From positions 1,318,831-1,382,830 of the forward strand of contig KN834754.1 in the NCBI GenBank assembly GCA_000827265.1: a DNA stretch of 64,000 nucleotides. The letters run 5' to 3'. Source of the stretch: Collybiopsis luxurians FD-317 M1 (lineage: Eukaryota > Basidiomycota > Agaricomycetes > Agaricales > Omphalotaceae). A program made the translations under genes and the position numbers. Shown here in pieces: positions 1 through 9,676 of this stretch. The notes beneath the pieces were generated by a model. The model was not told the DNA's origin, did no database searches, and saw only the letters and a list, made by a program, of their open reading frames with translations. The stretch's first letter is position 1; every line of letters starts with the position of its first letter.

Positions 1-714
1 TGCGTACGCGCGCAATCTTCACTCTCCTTTCACCTAAATATCTGAAGCGCAAAAACATATCAGAGGTACCTATCCTTTGACGTGGATGACTCGGCAGAGG
101 AGACTCATTAATCATATTATTCGACTGTAGGTACTGCGATAACTCAAGGGTACACAGGATGCTAGTAACTAGATTTATTACTACGCTGCATCCGTATGAA
201 GACAGGGTGTTATCCAGATCCAGGTTGCACTCGGCCAAGTCCAGGAATTCTTCGAGGTTCTCAACGATAAGTGAGCCAGCAGAGCAATCGTCGTTCCTAT
301 GCTGCTCTTTTCAGTCTAATCGCTAGTGTACAGCCCAGCTCACAACCACACAAAGAAAGCGCAGGCTATGCCTGCAAAGGTCGAGGCCACGCTGGTGATG
401 GTGTAATTGAAATCTTCGGAAAATTGCACGCACTCGTCCAGCACGCCCAACGGTGAGCAATTGTCGCATGCGAAGTCGGCATCAGGGCAAGCGACAAAGA
501 GAAAGCTGGGACCTTCACGTTTCACCTGGTGACACAATGGACATCTTTACTCAGTTGCAAGCTAATCATCAACCTTTAAAGGATTATTTATAGTGTCGGG
601 CTAGAGAAAGTAATACACATGAGTTCGAGATGGTGAGGTTGTCTGAAACCTACGTACAGCAGCAAGAACGGTAGTCACTGCGGCAAGAAGCGAAGCGAAT
701 GCAATGGAACGCAT
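1..714 (-). CDS. small secreted cysteine-containing protein, copy 1 (3' end beyond window)
   Basis: Three exons can be read: 714-654, 512-344 and 296 to the left edge. Exon 1 encodes a clean signal peptide (MRSIAFASLLAAVTTVLAA). Exon 2 carries the family core PSFLFVACPDADF...NCSPLGVLDEC...TITSVASTFAG, and exon 3 continues NDDCSAGSLIVENLEEF. The introns use GTAGGT and GTGAGC donors and keep frame. Two relatives with the same exon 2/3 structure lie at 14005-14336 and 14579-14919. In copy 14579-14919 a TAA closes exon 3. Here two bases are missing just before that point, so the frame stays open to the window edge, which gives either an extended tail or a broken gene. No catalytic motif is visible; a secreted, possibly effector-like role is only inferred from signal peptide, size and cysteines. 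Confidence 0.55.
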
Positions 715-1767
715 TTTCTATGGAATATTTTTAAGAACGAAGTACCGAAGAGTGCTCGAGCTGGATCTTATCGAGCCTGTGGTAGAGCTCCAGAGTATTT
801 TATACCCGAACGAAAACGAGGTGAATCGCAAGTCTTTCGGGTAGTCTATTTAAATTTCACTGCTTTTCGAGCTCCTATCACTTACTACCTAGCTGTTAAA
901 GTGGTGCCTTTTCCAAAGATGTTCTTCTTTGAGGATGTTGTCAGGAACCGGTTCCCTCAGATCGTAATCTTCCTCAGTCTCCAGTCCCTACCAGTTCTGA
1001 CATCTCCGGTCCTTTTCAGAATTTTCGGCCAAACCAATCAATGCCCATTTATGGCATGTAAGCGCCGCATCGTTCTCATCAACTATTTCTTTCCCGCTGT
1101 GACAGTCATAGTAATCCACTCTCTTGCCTGAATACATTTACTTCTCTGCTGTCGCCGTGGTTTCCTCAGTTTCCAAAAAACAGGGCTTCACAGATGGCCC
1201 TATCTTGTCTGGATGAATGAGGCACACCGTAATCTTTCCCTAGCGATATAACACATGAGGCCTTTTTGAGTAGAAGTTCGAACCGATAGCGAGTAAGAAA
1301 AAGAGTAGTGAACTCTGGGATTTGAGGTCATCGAAGAAGAAAGTGCCGTTTTGACATCAAAAGGATGGAGTACCATATACTTCAGCGAAGGAAGTTAATT
1401 TACCCTCGATTTTTTAGGAGATTGTGGGCTCTCATACTGCCAACACGGAAGACTCGGCTAGATGAGAACAAGAACAGCAATCAAGGACTGGTCAAGGAAG
1501 GTCCAATAAAACGAGTGAGGAGGTTACGGTCGAACAGCTGTAATGAGGGGCGTCTTCTTCCAATCTTCGCGTGCCTTTTGCTACCGGATTCCCTGCTACT
1601 ACTGACGACTTACCGGTATTTATCCGAGCACTATGAGAAGCTGATGGATCATGATGATTGACGAGCGTCAACAGGCAATCAGTATATGAGAACCATCTGC
1701 GGGCTTCCCGCCAGCTGTATGCATATATCCTGAAAGATGTAGTTCAGGTGACAGGCCACTGTAAGTG
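715..1767. other. intergenic, no supported gene
   Basis: Short open frames occur (for example 1365-1661, plus strand, 98 codons), but none has a recognisable domain, signal peptide or good splice context. I see no RNA gene or clear repeat here. Confidence 0.5.
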
Positions 1768-1910
1768 CGGGATGTAAATAGTAATCAGAAGAGTAGGACA
1801 TATCTTTTAATGTTGGCCCTCGTACTGAAACGGAGGAAACAAACTTGGCGCAATAATGGTCAGGCGGAACCGAGGGCCATTGCAGACAATATTGGGTACA
1901 TAGAGAATCT
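1768..1910 (-). repeat. relic of small-secreted-protein flank
   Basis: This stretch resembles 14955-15090, the DNA directly upstream of secreted-protein copy 14579-14919. Shared words include TAATCAGAAGAGT, AATGGTCAGGC and GGCCAT...CAATATTG/GATATTG followed by GTACAT, with small indels between them. No exon of the family is left beside it, so it looks like the 5' remainder of a further, deleted copy. Confidence 0.45.
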
Positions 1911-2173
1911 CATTCAAGGGAGAATATATACAACGCCTTAAAGAGTTTTACACGGGCCTTGACGTGGGTATCGTGTCGGTATTGAATTTCAGACGCCCCT
2001 CGTCTACCTAGGGATCGGCCCATCGCTTGGCCAGGTGAACACGCCGCGCGACGTGACGAATCATACTCTCCAAACACCCCCAAACTGCAACAACTCTTTA
2101 AGTAGAAAACCCTTTCGACAAACCCAAAAGAGAACAAGTAGGATAGCGTAGCAGAAAAGTGAGTGGAAAGCTA

Positions 2174-3891
2174 TCAATTATGCGTATAGAGTGGCGGTAC
2201 GTCAATAATTTCCCTTTCATTTGAGGAAGGGAGTCTCACACCGCTATCGGTATGTACCCTAATCTCACTGTTCCGCAACTGCTCGTCTCGCACTTTCATG
2301 CTTTGAGCATTTTTCATCGAGACGAGTCGGCTAGGATCGAATCCTGAGCGGCTCGCAGTCGAAGATGACCCAGCAACAGAGCCCGGCGCATTGGAGTCCT
2401 GGTTTTGTGCATATAAAGTATTAGGTGAGAACTCGTCAAAATTGGCATTATAACCTGATGATGCAATGGGGGGTATGTTTGAATGTCCCTGAAGCATCCC
2501 AGCGGTGTCTGCCCTGGTAGAACCAAAGTGGGAATGATTGTCATGAGGAAGGGGTGGAGAGTTCTGGCTCGAAAATCCGGGCAAAACCACGTTGGTGCTA
2601 CCGTAAGGAGAGGGTGCTGGGGGAGCTGTCGAATACATCGGGGATCCTGCATTGGAATCAAGATAATAGGTTCCAGAAAGCGGGGTTCCGGCGTTCAAGT
2701 CGAGCATGCCGCCTTGATATCGAGTGTTCCGATTTCGTTTTTGAACAAGATAAATAATAAGCATTATAGCTGCAATGCCCACAACGCCTCCAACAACTCC
2801 ACCCACAATAGCGCCCACTGGGATGCTCTTAGAAGAAGTATGACCAGAATCTGATGACCCTGATGAACCAGGATTGGCGGTGGAGTTGGATGAGCCCTCG
2901 GGAGAAGAGCTGGCAGAATTAGTTTTGACAATAAAATAACTAATAACAAGAGCCTGAGGTGAGGTCGTAGCATTGTAAGATGTTGCTACTTGTAAAGAAT
3001 GTTGAGAAGGAGATAAAGAGGGTATTGTAAAGAGTGGCCAATTCTCAATGTTTGCAAGCTGAGGACTCGTACTGGCTACTGTCGTACTTCCAGGAAGATC
3101 AAAATCAGTTGTTTGTCCATCAATTGTATAAAAAGCAGTTGTCGGATTGAAAACGTTGGGATAGCCAAGATTTATCGAGTATAGCGAAGCAGATGTACCT
3201 GCGAAGGGTTCACATTTAATGCTTTGATTTGATGTCGAACATACACACCGTTGAAAGTGAAACTCATACTGGCTCCCGTTGTTACAGTTGCATTAGAATC
3301 TGCTCCTTGTAACCACGATCCTGAGCTATTGCTGTAACTCACAGAGGGATCACTGTTATGAATACGCAGAGTCACTCCGTCGAGTGGATCAGATGGTAGG
3401 GGCTGATATTGTATACTGTCGAGCCAGAGCGAAGAATTGGCAGGGGAAGTGGGAGAGAAAAAGAAATTGACATCCAAAGTATGCTCATTTGTCGAGCCGG
3501 TCAACGTCCCCGCAGAGTCACATGCAATGTAATTGGTGACCTGGGAAGTGTTCACCGTGAAGCTCGTAATGAGGTGGTTATCTACACTGCAATTCCAGTG
3601 GTAGAAACCTGTGGCAGCAACCATGGCACGAACAAATGAACCTTTAAGTAGTAGGATGAATTTCAAAGCTGAAAGACAGCTTAAGAAAAACTTTTCTTCA
3701 CCTTTGAAATTGTAACTGAGAGAACCATTTGTTGTGGTGCCTGTGATTGTGCGATTGAACACTGGTCCGCCAAAGCCTTGGCTGTCCAACAGACCAGTTG
3801 AGTCAAGGGAAAATGCACCAGAGTACCGAATACTTGGATCAGTGTCATCCACAATGATCAGCCGGGGAACAGCAGTATCTGGGGTTGTCAT
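2174..3891 (-). CDS. single-pass surface protein with Asn/Ser/Thr-rich ectodomain
   Basis: Three exons, 3891-3702, 3641-3249 and 3198-2174, join in frame to 535 residues. The N-terminal ectodomain starts with IVDDTDPSIRYSGAF and contains a second unit NSDPSVSYSNSSGSW followed by MSFTFNGTSASLYS, a two-unit beta-rich layout common in Agaricomycete surface proteins. Many N-x-S/T sites are present. A Ser/Gly-rich stalk leads to a Gly/Val/Ile membrane helix at about residues 323-345, closed by basic QKRNRN. A low-complexity cytoplasmic tail of about 190 residues follows. An upstream in-frame ATG at 4020 would add 43 residues without a convincing signal peptide; I chose 3891 because the decayed duplicate keeps an ATG at the same place. 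The ligand and function are unknown. Confidence 0.75.
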
Positions 3892-4020
3892 TGGGTGTTC
3901 GGAGGGGTGAAGGGGAAGAGAGAGTTTATCTACCAAGCTCTTGAAGGCAAAACCAAATATCGCCCCGGCTTTTTGAACAGAAGGCAGTGAGAAGAAACAT
4001 ACAACATGATGATCTTTCAT

Positions 4021-5026
4021 AGTATTGCACTAGGATTAATAATAGGCCTATCCTAGTTAGAGTTTCGGGATCTAAGCACGTTGAAACGATTAGGCCAATC
4101 CAAGAACCGACTGGCTGGATAGGTTAGAATCTTATCTAGAAACCGTGGACCACGGGATGTCAAAATGCAATAGCGCTCAACTAGGGTTACCACTGGCAGA
4201 TGATGAAGGCCAAGAGGCAAGCCAGCTCATGGCAAATACATCGATTTCCGGATCACACTGTAGAGTTCCTCCTGTCAATGACAACAACGCACCATAGCAT
4301 CATGGAGACAGCGACACGCGTCACCCGCTTTGTAGCCCCAGAACTCACTTCCTGGGTTTGAACATTGTTAACAGCTTATTGGATGGCTTCCCGTAGGCAT
4401 TAATTGCCAGAAAACCTACAATGAATCGTTTGGAATGCTCGAAAAATGGCCCGGATGCCCTCAAAAGGCTGGAATTTGAAATTCAAGGTCCGTCTGTTAT
4501 TGACAGGTTGTAATCACTGATGCTTGCACGGAGAAAACACATTACACCCTCTATGTAATCGGATCCAAATCGAGTAATAGTCTTGTAACAGGGACCAGTT
4601 CCGAATAACGATGGGTGGGTCAGAATAACTTTTCGCCAGTTCGGCAACATGAACTTGGTGCAGTTGACAAAGTTCACTGTGATACACAATCATCACATGA
4701 CTTGATTCCAGCATGATACATAACGTGTCGCAGTATACATCACTTGAGCGCATCCCGCTTGATCGCACCTGGTGATGTGTTACTTTTATTCTAATTCTGC
4801 CTCTGTGGTTTATCTGTCTCTCGTCTGACCGATTGAATTCATTTACAGGGCGTGGCTTGCATTAGGAACAGAGTTACTGTGCTCCATACAATCAGCTTTG
4901 ACAATACTATATTTAGTTTCTCTTTGCTTGTGTTGGCTGACATATTAACTGTACAGTAGCTAATGGCTATATTAGGCTCCGTGCTGCCATGGCATATGTC
5001 CAGTGTCTACCTCAGTAGTTCTACTA
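4021..5026. other. intergenic, no supported gene
   Basis: The sequence becomes increasingly AT-rich and CpG-poor. Open frames of 60-85 codons on the minus strand (4483-4768) look random. Nothing else is recognised. Confidence 0.5.
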
Positions 5027-5259
5027 CTGTATAATTATGACTAAAAGTTCATGGGGTGTTATGCATTACACTATGAACTTGAAAAAGTGAAGTTCAAATT
5101 ACTATATAGGGTAGGCCAGCTTTGCCGGCTGCCAAAAAATTACTATATAAGGCATGCTTCCCGCAATTTTTGGCCCTGTTATGTGTTATGTTTTCCAAAA
5201 CACCTTAGTTCATGGGGTAGCGTTATGCATTACGTGAACATATGGTCGTAATTATACAG
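5027..5259. mobile_element. Tc1/mariner-like MITE, 233 bp
   Basis: The element is bounded by TA dinucleotides at 5025-5026 and 5260-5261. Its ends are inverted repeats, CTGTATAATTATGAC on the left and GTCGTAATTATACAG on the right, with one mismatch in 15. It also holds an imperfect inner pair containing GTTCATGGGGT and GTTATGCATTAC. It has no coding capacity. The TA duplication and the short inverted repeats are the signature of Tc1/mariner-class non-autonomous elements. Confidence 0.75.
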
Positions 5260-5261
5260 TA

Positions 5262-5705
5262 TCTTGCACTGAGGCGAGTCACTATTAGCGGCAATGTACA
5301 TAGTAGATATGTACTTATTTAACAGCACATAATTTTTGCAGCCATTCTTCTACTCATTTTTCTATGATTTGATTTACATCTGTAAGTTACATAGAAAAGC
5401 TGGGATTGAGGTATTTGCTATTGTAGAAATGTGGTGCACTGGTTTGATCAGAGTGGTGAGACTCAAATATCAGATACAGCTAATTGTTCTGTTCTATGGT
5501 ACTGGCCTCAATGTAGGCCTTATATACTACACAACCCAGTATCTAGAATGTTCTACATACTTCTACTACCAATATCTGAGTAATACTGTCTGTAGTAGAT
5601 GAATAATCCAACACAGAGCTACATATACCAGATTGTACACCCGGAATTCCCATTCCAAGTATTCTTGATAAAGTAATAATAAAGAAAAATGCAAATGAAA
5701 ACACA
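5262..5705. other. AT-rich intergenic DNA
   Basis: AT-rich DNA between the MITE and the 3' end of the decayed surface-protein copy. An 88-codon plus-strand frame (5336-5602) has no recognisable feature. Confidence 0.45.
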
Positions 5706-7065
5706 TCAAGTCTCTGTATACATTGGCAGAACATCAACTACCTCTCTTTCATTCGAGGAGGGCAGTCTTAAACCACTATCAGTATGAATCCTGAGCCCAG
5801 TGTTGTGTGGCTGCTCATTGCACACCTCCATCCTTCAATTGTTCCTCTTCCAGACTGGTTGGCTAGGCCCAAGTCCTGACTGACTTGCTCTTGAAGATGA
5901 CCCTGTCAGGTATCAGTGCGCTTAATAAAAACTACCTGGGTTCAGTTAGGCAGGTGTGTTAGATGTGGTTTTGTAAAGATGCAAGGCACTAACTAGGACT
6001 GTGAGTTCATTTGGCCTTTAAAGTAATTGGTAGGTGTAATTTGGTACTGGTAAAACTGTAGACTGGTTGGTACTGGTATTCAGTGGCAGTAACTTAACTT
6101 GATGGACTTTCTTTAATATATAACTTTCAGTAACTGGTAAACATGAGCCTGAAACAACTGACTGCCCTGGGACTAGCTTGCTTAGACTGTAATAAAACTT
6201 GATGGTGCAAAAATGGTAGCTCAAACTACTAGCCTCTCAGTGGGTCTAGCTAGCTTATACAATAGAACTTGACTCGGACTTAGACTTTAGAACTTAAATC
6301 TAACAAACTAGTATAACTGGATTCCATCAGGAAAAAGTTCCATATGCCCAGGCTAGCAGTGGCTAGTCTCAGAGAGTCCAGGTAAGCCTAGGCCACCCAG
6401 GCTGCCTGGGCTGCCCAGGTCAGCTGGAGTGGTCAGGAGACACCCCCCAATTCCTGAGGATCCTGAAGATGCCTGAGGTTTCTATAAAGATCTCTGAGAG
6501 TGCCTGAGGCTTCCCTGATAATCCCTGGGAATCCCTGGGAATCCCTGAGGCTTCAAAGAATAAATTTAAAATAATATAATATCTTACTCTATTCTTCTAC
6601 CACTCTATCTTACACTCTATCTACTAGCTCTGTATTACCCCTCTAAGCTATAGTATTGCACTATATTGTATATAATGATAGTTTCTCACCTACTATTCCA
6701 TACCTACACTTTATAGCACAGTTTATTATATTATTGTATTTAGCATAAGCTTTGTATTAAGCTAACATACTCGAGCACAGTATATCAGTATAATATAGTA
6801 TATGTACAATGGTTTATAATGATAGTAAACATATTTAGACCATGGGAAGATTTTTTTGATTGTAGATAGTTCATGGTGAGCACATCATGTGATTTGTTTT
6901 AAAAGTGAAATTCTGTGAATATTTCCAGCTGTATAAATGTTCCTTTTGTACATTTATGCAAGATTAATACTTCACTAGGTGTTTGAAATATAATTTTGTA
7001 TTATTTGTATGATTTGTGATATTTCTGCTCCAGGGATCCCCAGGGACCCCCAGAGAGCCCTCAAA

Positions 7066-7335
7066 GACACTTCAGAGATACTTCAGAAATCTCTGAGAGA
7101 GCCTGAAGGTCCCTAGGATTTTGGCCATAGCCTAGGCTGCCCAGGCTACCCAGGCTACCCAAAGCTCCCAGAGGTGCATAGGCTAAAATCAAAATCCTAG
7201 AGAGCCCTCAAAGACACTTCAGAGACACTTCAGAAAACTCTCAGGGAGCTTAAAGGTCTTTAGGAATTTGGCCATAGCCTAGGCTACCCAGGCTACCCAA
7301 AGCTCCCAGGAGTGCCTAGGCTAAGGCCAGAATCC
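7066..7335. repeat. two-copy tandem repeat, unit about 130-145 bp
   Basis: AGAGAGCCCTCAAAGACACT, then TTTGGCCATAGCCTAGGCT, then ACCCAGGCTACCCAAAGCTC recur in the same order starting near 7066 and 7198. The units differ by small indels. A diverged, partly inverted relative (GCCTAGGCCACCCAGGCTGC and CCTGAGG runs) lies at about 6350-6550 in the same element. Confidence 0.7.
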
Positions 7336-7545
7336 TAGAGATCTTCAGGGTACCTTGGCTAACCTGGGCCAAGGGTAGTTTTCCTGATGTCACTGATACA
7401 GCTTGCACAGAGCTCTTAGAAAGTAAGTGTAAGGTAAACCTTATATTTGGTAGTAGGTAAAGAGTGGGGGGGATTAATTGATTAAGGTTAAAAATCCCCA
7501 AGTATTTGTATTACAAAATTATATTACTTCCTATTTAAGCAATTT

Positions 7546-7676
7546 GACTCATAATGACTCCAATTGACTCTAGTTGACTCCACCTAAAATTTTCAAAAGC
7601 TTCATTAGCCTTTTATAGTATTCATGACTCATTTTGAGTCAAGCCAATTCATTTAGAGTCATTCTGACTCATTTTA
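7546..7676. repeat. TGACTC/GAGTCA motif cluster near the element's right end
   Basis: TGACTC or its complement GAGTCA occurs about ten times in some 130 bp, on both strands. This resembles the subterminal transposase-binding motif arrays of DNA transposons, and it sits roughly 150-280 bp inside the right end of the 5904-7826 element. Confidence 0.55.
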
Positions 7677-8366
7677 ATATGACCTGAGCTCTATGAGTAA
7701 GCAGAATAATCTTAATTCTCCTACCTTATCAGAGAGCTCTCTAGAGATTTTTACTCTCTGAGAATATTTCTAATAATTATTTAATTATTTACCAGTAATT
7801 TCTTGAAACAGGAATGGCTCCTGACAACCCAGCAATAGAACTCAGCACAAAAGAGTCCTGGTTCTGAGTTCCAGGTGAGAACTTTGTGGCTCTAGGGTAG
7901 TCTGATGACCTAGAATGTGCAAAAGTTGTTATAGCATATATCTGGGGCTCAGCAGGTTAGTTTCTGGTTTTCACACTCAGGTGATTTCATCTATGGACAA
8001 AATAAATTATGAAAATAATAGCCAAAAATCCCACAATGCCGCTGATGGTACCTACTGATGTGCTTTTTGAAGAAGAATGGCCAGAGTCTGATGACTCCAA
8101 TGAGCCGGATGAGCCAGATGACCCCAATGAGCTAGGATCGATGGTGGAGTTGGAAGAGCTCTCTCAAGATGAATTAGCAGGATTAGTTTGGATTAGAAAA
8201 TAGGTTATAGTAAGCCACTGCTGGTAAAGTGACATACTGGAAGCTGCAACTTCCAAGGAATGTTGAGAAGCAGACAAGCTGGATACTGTAAAGAGTGGCC
8301 AGTTCTGAATGTTTGCTTGCTGAGGTCTGGTACTTGTTACTGTTGTACTTCCAGACAGTTCAAAAG

Positions 8367-8999
8367 CAATGTTGCCGCGGTCCAGTCTGTGAACTTGTTG
8401 GACCTGGTCCAAACCTGAACTGGACCTCAGGTTCAGGTCTGGTTCAGGCAAAGTCCTGAACTGGACCTCCAGGTGTGGTTTGAGGTTCAGCAGGTCTTTG
8501 AACCTGTGGACCTGGACCTGAACCTCTGAACCTCCAGCTCCTGTGTGACACTGGAAGGTCAATATTTTGTAGAAATTTATAGAGTTTTAGCTCCCTCTGT
8601 TGGGAGAAGCAATCTCAAGGTAACATTTTACCCAACTACACCAGTTGCTGCTTCCAATTGACCAAATTGTACCAAAGATGTGAGCTTTATGTCATGTGAT
8701 AATTATGTCATCCTCCCAAATATAGTATGATGAACCCTTTGCACTCAGTTTGGATCATATATTAGAGTAATTATTGACTAATACACCAAAGAAATTGCAC
8801 AAAGAAGTGATTTTTTTTGGAAAAATGTAAAGAAAAATTTGCTGTTTGGTTGGAGGTTTGAACCTGGTGAACCGGGTCCAAACCCAGACCTGAACCTGAG
8901 GTTCAAGGTCCGAAAATTTCTGAACCAGACCTGAGGTTCAGGTTCAAGGTTCAGCAAAAAGACCAGGTTTGCAGCCTGAACTGAACCGCAGCAACACTG
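8367..8999. mobile_element. hAT-type MITE, 633 bp
   Basis: The 8-bp direct repeat TTCAAAAG flanks the element (8359-8366 and 9000-9007). The ends are 19-bp imperfect inverted repeats: CAATGTTGCCGCGGTCCAG on the left and, read inward from the right, CAGTGTTGCTGCGGTTCAG. Subterminal zones are packed with GGTTCAGGTC/GACCTGAACC-type words in both orientations. An 8-bp duplication, CA(G/A)TG termini and subterminal arrays are the hallmarks of the hAT superfamily. There is no transposase frame, so it is non-autonomous. It sits inside the decayed surface-protein copy. Confidence 0.85.
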
Positions 9000-9676
9000 T
9001 TCAAAAGAAGTAGATTCTCCATCAATTGAATAAAAGGCAGTTGCTGTTTCTCTGCCTGCAAAATTGACAGAGTAAAGTGAAGCAAAAGTACCTAAGAAGG
9101 ATTCATATTCAATGTTTTTGTTTCATCTATCATTCACTTACTGTTAAAGTTAAAAGTCATACTTGTTCCCATTATATCTGTTGCATTTGATTCATATCCT
9201 TGCCATGTCCATCCTCCTGAGCTGTTACTATAGCTCACAGAAGGATCACTGTTATGGACACAAAGAATCACTGCATCTAGTGGATCAGACAGTAAAGGCT
9301 GATATTGTATACTATTAAGCCAAACTGAAGAGTCACAAGGGGAAGTGGGAGGGAAAAGGAAATTGATGTCCAAAGTATGCTCATTCATTGAGCCTGTCAG
9401 TGCCCCCGCAGAGTTGCATGCAATGTAATTGGTGACCTGAGAAGTGTTGGCCATGAAGCTCACAATGAGGTGGTTATCTACACTGCAACTCCAGTTGTAG
9501 ATACCTGTGGCAGCAACTATGGCACAAACAAATGAACCTGTAAACAGTAGCATAAACCCCAAAACTGAGAAATGGCAGAAGGAAAATTATTTCTACCTTT
9601 GAAGCGGCAACTGAGAGAAGCATTTGTGGTGGTGCCAGTGATTGTATGATTGAATACTGGTCTGCCGTAACCTTGG

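Larger units (their letters stand above)
5904..7826. mobile_element. non-autonomous DNA element, 1.9 kb, TGTCAGG ends
   Basis: It begins TGTCAGG and ends CCTGACA, a perfect 7-bp inverted repeat. ACCC is duplicated on both sides (5900-5903 and 7827-7830). The intact paralog reads GATGACCCAGCAAC at the same site, which confirms the insertion point and the 4-bp duplication. The interior is AT-rich, very poor in CpG, and has no long open frame, so it is non-autonomous or dead. It contains a tandem repeat (7066-7335) and a TGACTC cluster. A 4-bp duplication does not assign a superfamily with confidence. Confidence 0.7.

Noticed and set aside
1365..1661. 98-codon plus-strand frame
   Set aside because: Composition looks random and no homologous features are visible.
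7066..7335. Tandem repeat considered as a CRISPR array
   Set aside because: Only two long units with no short regularly spaced direct repeats, inside a transposable element of a eukaryote.
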